A DNA stretch of 64,000 nucleotides, from NCBI GenBank assembly GCA_017469525.1, contig JAFUGG010000028.1:1-64000 (forward strand). Reading direction: 5' to 3'. The position numbers and the translations under genes are program-made. This DNA comes from Bacteroidaceae bacterium. Lineage in GTDB: Bacteria > Bacteroidota > Bacteroidia > Bacteroidales > Bacteroidaceae. The first letter of the stretch is position 1, and each line of letters starts with the position of its first letter. Of the stretch, positions 31,895-42,007 are shown piece by piece. The notes under the pieces were generated by a model. It had not been told where the DNA came from, did not search any database, and worked only from the letters and a program-made list of their open reading frames with translations.

Positions 31895-34012
31895 ATGGCA
31901 AAGCAAGATTTACATTTGACGCGTAACTTCGGTATCATGGCCCATATTGATGCCGGTAAGACAACAACCTCCGAGCGTATCCTCTTCTACACCGGTAAGA
32001 CACATAAGATCGGTGAGGTGCACGAAGGTGGCGCAACTATGGACTGGATGGAACAGGAGCAGGAACGTGGTATTACCATCACTTCTGCTGCTACCACCGC
32101 ATACTGGAACTATGGCGGCCAGAAGTACAAGTTCAATCTGATCGACACTCCGGGACACGTGGACTTCACGGCCGAAGTGGAGCGTTCTCTGCGTGTACTT
32201 GACGGAGCCGTTGCTACCTACTGTGCGGTAGGCGGCGTAGAGCCCCAGTCAGAGACCGTATGGCGTCAGGCTGACAAGTACAATGTGCCGCGCATCGGCT
32301 ACGTCAACAAGATGGACCGTTCCGGTGCCGACTTCTTCGAGGTCGTTCGCCAGATGAAGGACGTCCTAGGTGCAAATCCTGTTGTATTGGCAGTGCCCAT
32401 CGGCGCTGAGGAAAACTTCAAGGGTATCGTTGACCTGCTCAGAATGAAAGCTATCCTCTGGCACGACGAGACCCTCGGCGCTGAATATGACATTGAGGAT
32501 ATCCCTGCCGACATGAAGGACGAGTGCGACGAATGGCGTGCTAAGCTCGTTGAGGCTGCTGCAGAACAGGACGAGGCTCTCATGGAGAAGTACTTCGAGG
32601 ACCCCGACTCTGTAACTACAGAAGAAATCATCGCAGCTATCCGTAAGGGTACTCTCGCACTGAACATCGTGCCCATGACTTGCGGTTCTTCATTCAAGAA
32701 CAAGGGCGTACAGACATTGCTCGACTATGTCTGCATGTTCCTTCCTTCTCCTCTCGATACTCCCGCTATCGAAGGCGTCAACCCCGAGACAGGCGAGACA
32801 GAGACACGTCAGCCCGACGAGGACGAGAAGACGGCTGCTCTTGCGTTCAAGATTGCAACAGACCCGTATGTGGGTCGTCTCACATTCTTCCGCGTTTATA
32901 GCGGTAAGGTAGAGGCTGGTTCCTACATCTACAATGTCCGCTCAGGCAAGAAGGAGCGCGTGAGTCGTCTGTTCCAGATGCACTCCAATCACCAGAACCC
33001 CGTCGACTGCATCAGTGCAGGCGATATCGGCGCAGGTGTGGGCTTCAAGGATATTCACACCGGCGATACTCTCGCAGATGAGAGCGCTCCCATCACACTC
33101 GAGTCAATGGACTTCCCCGATCCCGTTATCGGTATCGCTGTTGAGCCCAAGACTCAGAAGGATCTCGACAAACTCAGCAATGGCCTTGCTAAACTTGCTG
33201 AAGAAGATCCGACCTTCACAGTTCGCACCGACGAGCAGAGCGGCCAGACCGTCATCAGCGGTATGGGTGAGCTTCACCTCGACATCATCATCGACCGTCT
33301 GAAGCGTGAGTTCAAGGTAGAGTGCAACCAGGGTAAGCCTCAGGTTAACTACAAGGAAGCCATTACAACAACCGTCAACCATCGCGAGGTTTACAAGAAG
33401 CAGTCGGGTGGTCGCGGTAAGTTCGCCGACATCATCGTCAACGTGGGTCCTGTAGATGAGGACTTCAAGGAAGGCGGCCTGCAGTTCATCAACAGCGTGA
33501 CTGGCGGTAACATTCCCAAGGAGTTCATTCCCAGCGTTCAGAAGGGCTTCGAGGCTGCCATGAAGAATGGCGTGCTCGGTGGCTTCCCCATGGACAGCCT
33601 GAAGGTAGAACTCGTGGATGGTAGCTTCCATCCCGTTGACTCTGACCAGCTCTCGTTCGAGCTCGCTGCTCAGATGGCTTACAAGGCTTGCTGCGCAAAG
33701 GCTAAGCCCGTACTCATGGAGCCCATTATGAAACTGGAAGTCGTTACTCCAGAAGAGAATATGGGTGACGTAATCGGCGACCTCAACAAGCGTCGTGGTC
33801 AGGTAGAGGGAATGGATTCCACTCGCACCGGTGCCCGCCTTGTGAAGGCAATGGTTCCTCTGGCAGAGATGTTCGGCTACGTTACAGCTCTGCGCACCAT
33901 CACCTCGGGTCGTGCAACCAGTTCAATGACTTACGACCACCATGCTCCCGTGAGCGCTGGTATCGCTAAGAGTGTTCTCGAAGAAATGGGAGGTCGCGTA
34001 GATCTGGTATAA
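31895..34012 (+). CDS. fusA: Elongation factor G
   Basis: 705 aa, full-length EF-G with the GTPase motifs [15 protein letters not shown] (about 16-30), switch region [30 protein letters not shown] and the GTP-binding SA-type loop region, followed by domains II-V ([38 protein letters not shown]). It drives translocation and, with RRF, ribosome recycling. The classical position next to rpsL-rpsG indicates the housekeeping EF-G, not a Tet(Q)-type or fusA2 paralogue. Confidence 0.98.
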   Translation: MAKQDLHLTRNFGIMAHIDAGKTTTSERILFYTGKTHKIGEVHEGGATMDWMEQEQERGITITSAATTAYWNYGGQKYKFNLIDTPGHVDFTAEVERSLRVLDGAVATYCAVGGVEPQSETVWRQADKYNVPRIGYVNKMDRSGADFFEVVRQMKDVLGANPVVLAVPIGAEENFKGIVDLLRMKAILWHDETLGAEYDIEDIPADMKDECDEWRAKLVEAAAEQDEALMEKYFEDPDSVTTEEIIAAIRKGTLALNIVPMTCGSSFKNKGVQTLLDYVCMFLPSPLDTPAIEGVNPETGETETRQPDEDEKTAALAFKIATDPYVGRLTFFRVYSGKVEAGSYIYNVRSGKKERVSRLFQMHSNHQNPVDCISAGDIGAGVGFKDIHTGDTLADESAPITLESMDFPDPVIGIAVEPKTQKDLDKLSNGLAKLAEEDPTFTVRTDEQSGQTVISGMGELHLDIIIDRLKREFKVECNQGKPQVNYKEAITTTVNHREVYKKQSGGRGKFADIIVNVGPVDEDFKEGGLQFINSVTGGNIPKEFIPSVQKGFEAAMKNGVLGGFPMDSLKVELVDGSFHPVDSDQLSFELAAQMAYKACCAKAKPVLMEPIMKLEVVTPEENMGDVIGDLNKRRGQVEGMDSTRTGARLVKAMVPLAEMFGYVTALRTITSGRATSSMTYDHHAPVSAGIAKSVLEEMGGRVDLV

Positions 34013-34019
34013 TAACAGG

Positions 34020-34051
34020 ATGCCGTTGAGCAAATGACTCTTCAGCGGCAT
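34020..34051 (+). promoter_or_regulatory. Hairpin between fusA and rpsJ
   Basis: ATGCCG-T-TGA pairs with TCA-G-CGGCAT around an 11-nt loop. It has no U tract, so it looks like an RNA processing or regulatory hairpin at the str/S10 boundary rather than a terminator. Confidence 0.5.
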
Positions 34052-34093
34052 TAAATAGTAAAATAGTAAAAAGTTAAATTGTAAATTACAAAG

Positions 34094-34399
34094 ATGAGTC
34101 CAAAGATTAGAATCAAACTGAAGTCTTACGACCACAATCTGGTCGACAAGTCTGCTGAAAGAATTGTCAAGACTGTAAAAGAGACTGGTGCTGTAGTAAG
34201 CGGTCCGATTCCCCTGCCCACACGCAAGAGAATCTTCACCGTAAACCGCTCTACATTCGTTAACAAGAAGAGCCGCGAGCAGTTCGAGCTGAATAGCTAC
34301 AAGCGCCTCGTTGACATCCACAGCTCCAGCGAAAAGACTATCGACGCCCTCATGAAGCTTGAACTTCCCAGCGGTGTTGAAGTAGAGATTAAGGTGTAA
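34094..34399 (+). CDS. rpsJ: 30S ribosomal protein S10
   Basis: 101 aa, normal for S10: [21 protein letters not shown] (split here as [11 protein letters not shown] and [10 protein letters not shown]), [17 protein letters not shown] and SGVEVEIKV at the end. It starts the S10 block, 81 bp after fusA with a hairpin in the gap. S10 also serves as NusE in antitermination. Confidence 0.98.
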   Translation: MSPKIRIKLKSYDHNLVDKSAERIVKTVKETGAVVSGPIPLPTRKRIFTVNRSTFVNKKSREQFELNSYKRLVDIHSSSEKTIDALMKLELPSGVEVEIKV

Positions 34400-34431
34400 T
34401 ACACATTATTTATTAATTAATAACAACAGAA

Positions 34432-35049
34432 ATGCCAGGATTATTAGGAAAGAAAATCGGAATGACTTCCGTTTTCAGTGCCGAGGGTAAGAATGTACCA
34501 TGCACTGTTATCGAATTAGGTCCTTGTGTTGTTACTCAGATTAAGAGCGTTGAGAAGGATGGCTATAGCGCTGTCCAGCTCGGCTTTGAAGAGGCTAAGG
34601 AGAAGAACACCACTGCTCCTCTCATGGGTCACTTCAATAAAGCAGGAGTAACACCCAAGAGACACTTGGCCGAGTTCACAGGTTTCGAACAGGAACTGAA
34701 TTTGGGTGACACCATCACCGTTGAGCTGTTTGCTGACAGCGCATTCGTTGATGTAATCGCTACCTCTAAGGGTCGTGGTTTCCAGGGCGTAGTTAAGCGT
34801 CATGGTTTCGGCGGCGTAGGTCAAACTACTCACGGTCAGGACGACCGTCTGCGTAAGCCAGGTTCAATTGGCGCCTGCTCATATCCCGCGAAGGTCTTCA
34901 AGGGAATGCGTATGGGTGGCCAAATGGGTGGCGACCGTGTGACAACACACAACCTGTAAGTGTTAAAGGTAATTCCCGAACACAACCTCCTTCTCATCAA
35001 GGGTAGTGTTCCCGGATACAAAGGTTCAATCGTAAGCGTTATCAAGTAA
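34432..35049 (+). CDS. rplC: 50S ribosomal protein L3, reading frame interrupted by an in-frame TAA
   Basis: The protein begins [20 protein letters not shown] and contains [23 protein letters not shown] and [15 protein letters not shown]. Codon 176 is TAA (34957-34959), yet the same frame continues with [23 protein letters not shown] and stops normally at 35047-35049, the expected L3 C-terminus. With CAA (Gln) at codon 176 the product would be 205 aa, the family length; as read it is 175 aa. L3 is essential, so a base error, a C-to-T mutation or readthrough must explain it. The true stop overlaps the rplD start by one base. Confidence 0.85.
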
Positions 35050-35678
35050 TGGAATTAAGTGTATTAAATATCAAAGGTCAGGAGACAGGTCGTAAGGTCG
35101 CTCTCAATGATGCCATTTACGCTATTGAGCCTAACGACCACGCAATCTATCTTGATGTCAAGCTTATCATGGCCAATCAGCGCCAGGGTACAGCCAAGTC
35201 AAAAGAAAGAAGTGAAGTAAGTGGTTCAACCCGCAAGCTCGGTCGCCAGAAAGGTGGCGGTGGTGCACGTCGCGGTGATATCAACTCTCCCGTACTCGTA
35301 GGCGGTGGCCGTGTGTTCGGTCCCAAACCCCGCGATTATAGTTTCAAACTCAACAAGAAGGTTCGTCAGCTTGCTCGTAAGTCTGCCCTTGCATACAAAG
35401 TCCAGGAGAATGCCCTGGTCGTTGTGGAGGACTTCACTTTCGACGCTCCCAAGACGAAATCAATGGTTGAAATCTTAAATAATCTTAAAGTTTCAGACAA
35501 GAAGGCTCTTATTGTAACGCCAGGTGCGGATAAAGTCGTATATTTGTCAGCTCGAAACATCGAACGCGTTCAGGTTATGCCTGCAACTGCACTCAACACC
35601 TATAAGGTTTTGAACGCAGATGTTATGGTTGTAGCTGAAAGCGCTCTCGCTGTCATCGATGGAAACTTAACCAAATAA
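35049..35678 (+). CDS. rplD: 50S ribosomal protein L4
   Basis: 209 aa with the L4 signature [20 protein letters not shown] and [18 protein letters not shown] in the extended loop reaching the exit tunnel. In some bacteria L4 represses the S10 operon; no matching leader was identified here. The ATG overlaps the last base of the rplC stop codon. Confidence 0.98.
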   Translation: MELSVLNIKGQETGRKVALNDAIYAIEPNDHAIYLDVKLIMANQRQGTAKSKERSEVSGSTRKLGRQKGGGGARRGDINSPVLVGGGRVFGPKPRDYSFKLNKKVRQLARKSALAYKVQENALVVVEDFTFDAPKTKSMVEILNNLKVSDKKALIVTPGADKVVYLSARNIERVQVMPATALNTYKVLNADVMVVAESALAVIDGNLTK

Positions 35679-35693
35679 GTAGTCGAAACAGAT

Positions 35694-35984
35694 ATGGGAT
35701 ATATTATTAAACCTCTGGTCACTGAGAAGATGACCGGTATCAGCGAGAAGCAGAACAAGTTCGGCTTTATCGTTCGTCCCGAAGCTAACAAGATTGAGAT
35801 TAAGAAGGAAGTGGAGGCTCAGTACAACGTCACCGTTACTGACGTGAATACTTGCATCTATGGCGGCAAGAGCAAGAACCGCTACACGCGTTCCGGTCTC
35901 ATCAAGGGACGTACTAACGCTTTCAAGAAGGCAATCGTAACGCTCAAGGAAGGCGATGTAATTGATTTTTATAGCAACATTTAA
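35694..35984 (+). CDS. rplW: 50S ribosomal protein L23
   Basis: 96 aa: MGYIIKPLVTEKMTGISEK, EVEAQYNVTVTDVNT and KKAIVTLKEGDVIDFYSNI. L23 lies at the exit-tunnel mouth and is a docking site for trigger factor and SRP. It sits 15 bp after rplD. Confidence 0.97.
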   Translation: MGYIIKPLVTEKMTGISEKQNKFGFIVRPEANKIEIKKEVEAQYNVTVTDVNTCIYGGKSKNRYTRSGLIKGRTNAFKKAIVTLKEGDVIDFYSNI

Positions 35985-35990
35985 TAGAAG

Positions 35991-36815
35991 ATGGCAGTAC
36001 GTAAATTTAAGCCCACAACACCGGGCCAAAGACACAAGATTATAGGTACCTTCGAGGAAATTACTGCATCGGTACCTGAGAAATCTCTCGTTTGCGGTAA
36101 GCGCTCTACTGGTGGTCGTAACCATACTGGTAAGATGACCGTGCGCTATATCGGTGGAGGTCACAAGAAGAAGTTCCGCTTCATTGACTTCCGACGTGAG
36201 AAGGATGGTGTTCCCGCCGTTGTAAAGACAATCGAGTACGATCCTAACCGCTCAGCACGTATCGCACTCCTGTTCTACGCCGACGGAGAAAAGCGTTATA
36301 TTATTGCTCCCAACGGACTGAAGGTGGGTGCCACTGTGATGAGTGGTGCCGAAGCAGCTCCCGAAATCGGTAATGCTCTGCCCCTGCAGAACATTCCTGT
36401 CGGTACTGTAATCCACAACATTGAGCTTCGCCCCGGTCAGGGCGCTCTGCTCGTTCGTTCCGCTGGCAACTTTGCTCAGTTGACTTCTCGTGAGGGTCGT
36501 TACTGTGTTATCAAGCTTCCTTCTGGAGAGACTCGTCAGATTCTCTCTGCCTGCAAGGCAACCGTAGGTAGTGTAGGTAACTCAGACCACGCTCTGGAGA
36601 GCTCCGGCAAGGCAGGCCGTTCCCGCTGGTTGGGACGTCGCCCCCACAACCGTGGCGTTGTCATGAACCCCCACGACCATCCCATGGGTGGTGGTGAAGG
36701 TCGCCAGTCAGGTGGTCATCCTCGTTCACGTAAAGGCTTGTATGCTAAGGGACTCAAGACTCGTGCTCCCAAGAAGCAGTCCAACAAGTATATTATCGAG
36801 AGATGTAATAAGTAA
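35991..36815 (+). CDS. rplB: 50S ribosomal protein L2
   Basis: 274 aa, normal length. The C-terminal [17 protein letters not shown] contains the conserved His near the peptidyl-transferase centre, and [18 protein letters not shown] the N-terminal RNA-binding part. It sits 6 bp after rplW. Confidence 0.98.
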   Translation: MAVRKFKPTTPGQRHKIIGTFEEITASVPEKSLVCGKRSTGGRNHTGKMTVRYIGGGHKKKFRFIDFRREKDGVPAVVKTIEYDPNRSARIALLFYADGEKRYIIAPNGLKVGATVMSGAEAAPEIGNALPLQNIPVGTVIHNIELRPGQGALLVRSAGNFAQLTSREGRYCVIKLPSGETRQILSACKATVGSVGNSDHALESSGKAGRSRWLGRRPHNRGVVMNPHDHPMGGGEGRQSGGHPRSRKGLYAKGLKTRAPKKQSNKYIIERCNK

Positions 36816-36840
36816 ACAAAAAGTTAGCTAGAATAAAACT

Positions 36841-37110
36841 ATGAGTCGTTCATTAAAGAAAGGTCCGTATATTGAAGTCAGCCTCGAGAAGAAGATCGTC
36901 GCTATGAATGAAAGCGGTAAGAAGAACGTGGTCAAGACTTGGTCTCGCGCTTCTATGATCTCTCCTGATTTCGTAGGTCATACGGTTGCCGTTCACAACG
37001 GAAATAAGTTTATTCCTGTTTACGTTACAGAGAATATGGTTGGACATAAGTTGGGAGAGTTTGCTCCTACACGCAAGTTCGGTGGCCATGCTGGTAACAA
37101 GAAGAAGTAA
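36841..37110 (+). CDS. rpsS: 30S ribosomal protein S19
   Basis: 89 aa: [40 protein letters not shown] and [18 protein letters not shown]. It binds the head of the 30S subunit with S13. Confidence 0.98.
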   Translation: MSRSLKKGPYIEVSLEKKIVAMNESGKKNVVKTWSRASMISPDFVGHTVAVHNGNKFIPVYVTENMVGHKLGEFAPTRKFGGHAGNKKK

Positions 37111-37148
37111 GCAGGTGATTAATCGTTAATTATTATAGTAATAATATA

Positions 37149-37547
37149 ATGGGAAAAAGAAAGAAATTAGCTGCTGAAGCAAGAAAAGAAGCTCGCAAAG
37201 CGCAAAGTTTCGCAAAGCTGAGGAATGTGCCTTCTTCTCCCCGCAAGATGAGATACGTGGTTGATTTGGTTCGCGGTATGGAGGTAAACAGAGCGTTGGG
37301 CACTCTGAAGTTCTGCGTTAAGGCAGCAAGTGAAGACGTTGAAAAGGTGCTTCGCTCGGCCATTGCCAATTGGGAACAGAAGAATGAGCGCAAAGCCGAA
37401 GAAGGTGAGCTCTATATTAGTAAGATCTTCGTGGACGAGGGTGCTACCCTCAAGCGTATGAGACCCGCTCCTCAGGGTCGTGGTTACAGAATCCGTAAGC
37501 GTTCTAACCATATCACGTTGTTCGTTGACACCAAGAATAAAGATTAA
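37149..37547 (+). CDS. rplV: 50S ribosomal protein L22
   Basis: 132 aa, slightly longer than the ~110-aa average because of a basic N-terminus ([17 protein letters not shown]). Core: [20 protein letters not shown], and [20 protein letters not shown], the loop that lines the exit tunnel. Confidence 0.97.
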   Translation: MGKRKKLAAEARKEARKAQSFAKLRNVPSSPRKMRYVVDLVRGMEVNRALGTLKFCVKAASEDVEKVLRSAIANWEQKNERKAEEGELYISKIFVDEGATLKRMRPAPQGRGYRIRKRSNHITLFVDTKNKD

Positions 37548-37555
37548 GGAAAAGT

Positions 37556-38284
37556 ATGGGACAGAAAGTTAATCCAATAAGCAACCGCCTCGGTATTGTC
37601 CGTGGTTGGGATTCAAATTGGTACGGAGGTAAGGAGTTCGGAGAGTCTATCCTCGAGGATAGCAAGATCCGTAAGTACCTCGGCGCTCGCCTCGGTGACG
37701 CAAGCATTTCACGCATTGTCATCGAACGTACACTCAAGATGGTGACTATCACTGTTTGCACTGCTCGTCCTGGTCTTATCATTGGTAAGGGCGGAGAGAA
37801 GGTTGATACTCTCAAGGAGGAGCTGAAGAAGCTCACTCAGAAGGATGTTCAGATTAACATCTTCGAGGTGAAGAGACCCGAGCTCGATGCAGTTATCGTT
37901 GCGAACAACATTGCTCGCCAGGTAGAAGGTAAGATCGCTTATCGTCGTGCTATCAAGATGGCTATCCAGAACACCATGCGTGCTGGTGCAGAAGGTATCA
38001 AGGTGCTGATATCCGGTCGTCTCAACGGTGCAGAAATTGCACGTTCTGAAATGTTCAAGGAAGGTCGTACTCCTCTGCATACGCTGCGTGCTGACATTGA
38101 CTACTGCAAGTCAGAGGCTTTGACTAAGGTTGGTCTGCTCGGCATCAAGGTGTGGATTTGCCGTGGTGAGGTTTATGGCAAGAAGGACCTTGCTCCCAAC
38201 TTCACTCAGCAGAAGGACAACGGTCGCGGTTTCGGCGGTGGTGACAGAAAGAACTTCCGTCGTAAGAAGAACAACAATCGCTAA
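37556..38284 (+). CDS. rpsC: 30S ribosomal protein S3
   Basis: 242 aa with the KH domain [20 protein letters not shown] and the C-terminal [18 protein letters not shown] and GVKVWI-type segment ([16 protein letters not shown]). The tail is basic ([12 protein letters not shown]). S3 is part of the mRNA entry site and its helicase activity. Confidence 0.98.
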   Translation: MGQKVNPISNRLGIVRGWDSNWYGGKEFGESILEDSKIRKYLGARLGDASISRIVIERTLKMVTITVCTARPGLIIGKGGEKVDTLKEELKKLTQKDVQINIFEVKRPELDAVIVANNIARQVEGKIAYRRAIKMAIQNTMRAGAEGIKVLISGRLNGAEIARSEMFKEGRTPLHTLRADIDYCKSEALTKVGLLGIKVWICRGEVYGKKDLAPNFTQQKDNGRGFGGGDRKNFRRKKNNNR

Positions 38285-38296
38285 AATTAGATTATC

Positions 38297-38722
38297 ATGT
38301 TACAACCAAAAAGAACCAAATATCGCAGACCGCAAAAAGGTCGTTGCAAGGGCAATGCCATGCGTGGCAACCAGTTGGCTTTCGGCTCCTTTGGCATCAA
38401 GTCTCTTGAGACTCATTGGATTACCGCTCGCCAGATTGAAGCTGCCCGTGTTGCTATGACACGTTACATGCAGCGTGAGGGACAGAGCTGGATTCGCATC
38501 TTCCCCGACAAGCCAATTACAAAGAAGCCCGCTGATGTGCGTATGGGTAAAGGTAAGGGTGATCCCGTAGGATACGTGTTCCCCATTACTCCCGGTCGCA
38601 TCATTTTCGAGATTGAAGGCGTTTCTTACGAAATCGCCAAGGAAGCGCTTCGTCTGGCATCTCAAAAGTTGCCTGTTACAACGAAGTTCATTGTTAGACG
38701 TGATTACGACAAAAACGCATAA
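38297..38722 (+). CDS. rplP: 50S ribosomal protein L16
   Basis: 141 aa: [39 protein letters not shown] and [18 protein letters not shown]. It helps position A-site tRNA. It sits 2 bp before rpmC. Confidence 0.98.
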   Translation: MLQPKRTKYRRPQKGRCKGNAMRGNQLAFGSFGIKSLETHWITARQIEAARVAMTRYMQREGQSWIRIFPDKPITKKPADVRMGKGKGDPVGYVFPITPGRIIFEIEGVSYEIAKEALRLASQKLPVTTKFIVRRDYDKNA

Positions 38723-38724
38723 TT

Positions 38725-38919
38725 ATGAAGATTGCAGAAATTAAGGAGATGACTACTGCCGATTTGGCAGAGCGCATACAGACGGAGCAGGCTAACTACA
38801 AGCAGATGCTCCTGAACCATGCAGTATCACCCCTGGCAAACAGTGCACAGATTAAGGCTGCGCGTCGTGACATTGCACGCCTCAAGACCGTGCTTCGCCA
38901 AAGAGAGTTGAACAAATAA
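38725..38919 (+). CDS. rpmC: 50S ribosomal protein L29
   Basis: 64 aa, two-helix L29: MKIAEIKEMTTADLAERIQT and the end IARLKTVLRQRELNK. It is the exit-tunnel neighbour of L23. Confidence 0.96.
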   Translation: MKIAEIKEMTTADLAERIQTEQANYKQMLLNHAVSPLANSAQIKAARRDIARLKTVLRQRELNK

Positions 38920-38934
38920 TAAATGGTCTTAAAC

Positions 38935-39192
38935 ATGGAAGCAAGAAATTTAAGAAAGACGAGAACAGGTGTTGTCGTGAGCGACAAGATGGATAAGACC
39001 ATTGTTGTGGCTGCGAAGTTTAAGGAGAAGCACCCCATCTATGGCAAGTTCGTTTCGAAGACGAAGAAGTATCATGCTCATGATGAGAAGAACGATTGCC
39101 ATAAGGGTGACACCGTCCTGATTATGGAAACCCGTCCCTTGAGCAAGACCAAGAGATGGAGAGTAGTAGAAATCGTAGAAAGAGCTAAGTAA
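38935..39192 (+). CDS. rpsQ: 30S ribosomal protein S17
   Basis: The start at 38935 ([20 protein letters not shown], 85 aa) matches the family; an in-frame ATG at 38923 would add MVLN. It contains [20 protein letters not shown] and [20 protein letters not shown]. It binds the 5' domain of 16S rRNA. Confidence 0.96.
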   Translation: MEARNLRKTRTGVVVSDKMDKTIVVAAKFKEKHPIYGKFVSKTKKYHAHDEKNDCHKGDTVLIMETRPLSKTKRWRVVEIVERAK

Positions 39193-39194
39193 TT

Positions 39195-39560
39195 ATGATA
39201 CAAGCAGAATCTAGATTAGTAGTTGCAGACAATAGCGGTGCTAAGGAAGCTATGTGCATCCGTGTGCTTGGTGGCACTCGTCGTCGCTATGCATCTGTGG
39301 GTGATGTGATTGTTGTGTCTGTGAAGAGCGCAATCCCCACCAGTGAAGTTAAGAAGGGTGCAGTATCAAAGGCCTTGATTGTACGTACTAAGAAGGAGGT
39401 TCGTCGTGCTGACGGCTCCTACATTCGTTTTGATGATAACGCTTGCGTTCTCCTGAACAATGCAGGCGAGCTGCGTGGTAGTCGTATATTCGGTCCTGTT
39501 GCTCGTGAGTTGCGTGCCGCCAACATGAAGGTGGTTTCGCTGGCACCCGAAGTTCTTTAA
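39195..39560 (+). CDS. rplN: 50S ribosomal protein L14
   Basis: 121 aa: [35 protein letters not shown] and [11 protein letters not shown] at the end, all standard for L14. It forms intersubunit bridge B8. Confidence 0.98.
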   Translation: MIQAESRLVVADNSGAKEAMCIRVLGGTRRRYASVGDVIVVSVKSAIPTSEVKKGAVSKALIVRTKKEVRRADGSYIRFDDNACVLLNNAGELRGSRIFGPVARELRAANMKVVSLAPEVL

Positions 39561-39579
39561 TCAAATAATGATTTCAGTA

Positions 39580-39858
39580 ATGAGTAAGTTACACATCAAG
39601 AAAGGCGATACAGTTTACGTCAACTCAGGCAACTGCAAGGGTCAGACTGGTAAAGTGTTACAGGTGCTCGTGAAGGAGCAGCGCGCCATCGTGGAGGGAG
39701 TCAATATGGTCAGCAAGAGCCAGAAGCCCAGTGCTAAGTTCCCTCAGGGAGGTATCGTGAAGCAGGAAGCTCCCATTCAAGTTTCAAAGCTTAACCCTGT
39801 TGTGGACGGCAAGGCTGTTCGCTCCAACGGTAAAGCTATGAATGTAACTGTTAAATAA
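39580..39858 (+). CDS. rplX: 50S ribosomal protein L24
   Basis: The start at 39580 ([20 protein letters not shown]) is preferred over the in-frame ATG at 39568, giving 92 aa, short but in the L24 range. The KOW motif is [20 protein letters not shown]. It is an assembly initiator of the 50S subunit. Confidence 0.95.
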   Translation: MSKLHIKKGDTVYVNSGNCKGQTGKVLQVLVKEQRAIVEGVNMVSKSQKPSAKFPQGGIVKQEAPIQVSKLNPVVDGKAVRSNGKAMNVTVK

Positions 39859-39873
39859 TAGGAGATGTTAATA

Positions 39874-40431
39874 ATGGCAAATACTGCAAGCCTTAAGAAA
39901 GAATATGCCGAGCGTATTGCTCCTGCGCTGAAGAAGCAGTTCAACTACTCTTCAGCTATGCAGATTCCCGTTTTGAAGAAGATTGTCATCAATCAGGGTC
40001 TGGGAATGGCAACAGCTGACAAGAAGATTATCGACGTAGCTATCAACGAGCTGACTGCCATCACCGGCCAGAAGGCCGTGGCAACCGTCTCAAAGAAGGA
40101 CGTCGCTAACTTCAAACTGCGTAAGAAGATGCCTATCGGCGTCATGGTAACACTGCGTCGTGAGAGAATGTACGAGTTCCTCGAGAAGCTCGTGCGCGTT
40201 GCTCTTCCCCGTATTCGTGACTTCAAGGGTATCGAGAGCAAGCTGGACGGCCGTGGCAACTACACGCTCGGCATCCAGGAGCAGATTATCTTCCCCGAAA
40301 TCAACATCGATACCATCGATCGCATCCTCGGTATGAACATCACGTTCGTTACCACTGCCAAGACCGATGAAGAGGGTTATGCTCTGCTCAAGGAGTTCGG
40401 CCTTCCCTTTAAGAACGCTAAAAACGACTAA
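39874..40431 (+). CDS. rplE: 50S ribosomal protein L5
   Basis: [20 protein letters not shown] at 39874 gives 185 aa; a second ATG at 39865 would add MLI. It contains [34 protein letters not shown] and [20 protein letters not shown]. It binds 5S rRNA with L18. Confidence 0.97.
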   Translation: MANTASLKKEYAERIAPALKKQFNYSSAMQIPVLKKIVINQGLGMATADKKIIDVAINELTAITGQKAVATVSKKDVANFKLRKKMPIGVMVTLRRERMYEFLEKLVRVALPRIRDFKGIESKLDGRGNYTLGIQEQIIFPEINIDTIDRILGMNITFVTTAKTDEEGYALLKEFGLPFKNAKND

Positions 40432-40436
40432 ACAAT

Positions 40437-40736
40437 ATGGCAAAAGAATCAATGAAGGCCCGCGAGGTCAAGAGAGCAAAACTCGTGGCTAAGTATGCTG
40501 AGAAGCGTGCAGCGTTGAAGAAGATTGTGAACAGCGGCGACCCCGTCGAGGCATACGAAGCAGCCCAGAAGCTGCAGGCTATTCCCCGCAACGCCAACCC
40601 CATCCGTCTCCACAACCGCTGCAAGCTCACCGGTCGTCCAAAGGGTTACATCCGCCTGTTCGGTCTTTCACGTATTCAGTTCCGTGAAATGGCTTCAAGC
40701 GGTCTCATCCCCGGCGTGAAGAAAGCGAGCTGGTAA
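40437..40736 (+). CDS. rpsN: 30S ribosomal protein S14, zinc-free type
   Basis: 99 aa: [40 protein letters not shown] and [18 protein letters not shown]. It is the long form lacking the CxxC...CxxC zinc ligands, as usual in Bacteroidetes. It is followed by an unusually long 265-bp spacer before rpsH. Confidence 0.97.
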   Translation: MAKESMKAREVKRAKLVAKYAEKRAALKKIVNSGDPVEAYEAAQKLQAIPRNANPIRLHNRCKLTGRPKGYIRLFGLSRIQFREMASSGLIPGVKKASW

Positions 40737-40798
40737 AGTCCAGCCGTGCTTCCGGCAGGTTCAGGTGTAAATCCGCAACACGATAAGTGCGAAGGAAA

Positions 40799-40908
40799 AA
40801 GTTCACTAGAGAACTTTGCCAGATCCACACGAGGATTTGATGAAATCCACAGCAGGATTTTGGCAAATCCACACGAGGATTTTGACAAGTACACTGGAGA
40901 AGTTCCGA
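40799..40908. repeat. Five-unit 22-bp dyad array inside the spc operon
   Basis: Units start at 40799, 40821, 40843, 40865 and 40887. Each is a 6-nt arm, 6-nt centre, 6-nt complementary arm and 4-nt joint: AAGTTC/GAACTT, AGATCC/GGATTT, AAATCC/GGATTT twice, and AAGTAC/GAAGTT (two mismatches). The arms change together between unit 1 and units 3-4. It lies in the rpsN-rpsH spacer and would be transcribed within the ribosomal mRNA as a row of small hairpins. Confidence 0.88.
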
Positions 40909-40966
40909 AACACCGAAGGAATCAAGGATGCACGCGACTGAGAAGAAATACATTATTTTAATATTG

Positions 40967-40981
40967 TCGGGAGAGTCCCGA
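40967..40981 (+). promoter_or_regulatory. Small hairpin just upstream of rpsH
   Basis: TCGGGA-GAG-TCCCGA, a perfect 6-bp stem ending 20 nt before the rpsH ATG. It could influence rpsH initiation; a protein operator is only a guess. Confidence 0.4.
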
Positions 40982-41001
40982 TCAATTAAATTTTAAATTA
41001 T

Positions 41002-41397
41002 ATGACAGATCCAATTGCAGACTATTTGACGAGATTGCGCAACGCAATTCAGGCCAAACACCGCGTAGTGGAAGTGCCTGCGTCAAATCTTAAGAAGGAG
41101 ATCACAAAGATCCTCTTCGAGAAGGGCTACATCCTGAACTACAAGTTCGTGGAAGACGGCCCTCAAGGTACAATCAAGATTGCTCTGAAGTATGACGCCG
41201 TCAACAAGGTGAATGCTATCAAGAAGCTAATCAGAATATCCAAGCCCGGTATGCGTAAGTACACCGGTTACAAGGATATGCCGAGAGTTATCAACGGACT
41301 GGGTATCGCTATCCTGTCCACATCCAAGGGTGTAATGACGAACAAAGAGGCTGCCGACCTCAAGATCGGTGGCGAAGTTCTTTGCTACGTATATTAA
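41002..41397 (+). CDS. rpsH: 30S ribosomal protein S8
   Basis: 131 aa: MTDPIADYLTRLRNAIQAKH, SKPGMRKYTGYKDMPRV and GLGIAILSTSKGVMTNKEA. It binds the central domain of 16S rRNA, and in E. coli S8 represses the spc operon. It is the first gene after the 265-bp repeat-bearing spacer. Confidence 0.98.
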   Translation: MTDPIADYLTRLRNAIQAKHRVVEVPASNLKKEITKILFEKGYILNYKFVEDGPQGTIKIALKYDAVNKVNAIKKLIRISKPGMRKYTGYKDMPRVINGLGIAILSTSKGVMTNKEAADLKIGGEVLCYVY

Positions 41398-41415
41398 TTG
41401 AAGGAGGAATACATT

Positions 41416-41988
41416 ATGTCAAGAATAGGTAAATTGCCCATAAGCATTCCTGCCGGAGTGACTATCAATGTCAGCGATGACAACAAGGTTACCGTGAAAG
41501 GCCCCAAGGGTGAAATGTCACAAGCCGTCGACCCCTCAATCAAGGTCAACCTTTCTGACGGCGAGGTAACTTTCGAAATAGTAGAAGAGAACGACACCGT
41601 CGAGACGAAGCAGAAGCAGGCTTTCCACGGCCTCTACCGCTCCCTCATCAACAACATGGTTGTCGGCGTGTCAGAAGGATACAAGAAAGAGATGGAACTC
41701 GTCGGTGTCGGCTATCGCGTCTCCAACCAGGGCAACCTCCTGGAGTTCGCACTCGGCTACACACACCCCATCCTCCTTCAGCTCCCCTCCGAAATCAAGG
41801 TGGAGACAAAGTCCGAGAGAAACCAGAACCCCCTGATCATCCTCGAGTCTTGCGACAAGCAACTCCTCGGTCAGGTATGTGCTAAGATTCGCTCTTTCCG
41901 TAAGCCCGAGCCTTACAAGGGCAAAGGTATTCTGTTCGTAGGCGAGCAGATCCGCAGAAAGTCCGGTAAGTCGGCTGGTGCCAAGTAA
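41416..41988 (+). CDS. rplF: 50S ribosomal protein L6
   Basis: The start at 41416 (MSRIGKLPISIPAGVTI) is preferred over 41398; it gives 190 aa. A strong Shine-Dalgarno-like AAGGAGGA lies about 7 nt upstream, which is unusual in this phylum. It contains NMVVGVSEGYKKEMELVGVG and PEPYKGKGILFVGEQIRRK. It lies near the factor-binding site. Confidence 0.97.
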   Translation: MSRIGKLPISIPAGVTINVSDDNKVTVKGPKGEMSQAVDPSIKVNLSDGEVTFEIVEENDTVETKQKQAFHGLYRSLINNMVVGVSEGYKKEMELVGVGYRVSNQGNLLEFALGYTHPILLQLPSEIKVETKSERNQNPLIILESCDKQLLGQVCAKIRSFRKPEPYKGKGILFVGEQIRRKSGKSAGAK

Positions 41989-42007
41989 CCTCTAAAACTG
42001 TAAGATT

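Noticed and set aside
34957..34959. Genetic code change (TAA read as Gln) in this organism
   Set aside because: TAA is used as the normal stop of many genes in the window, including rplC itself at 35047-35049 and other ribosomal genes, so a global reassignment is excluded.
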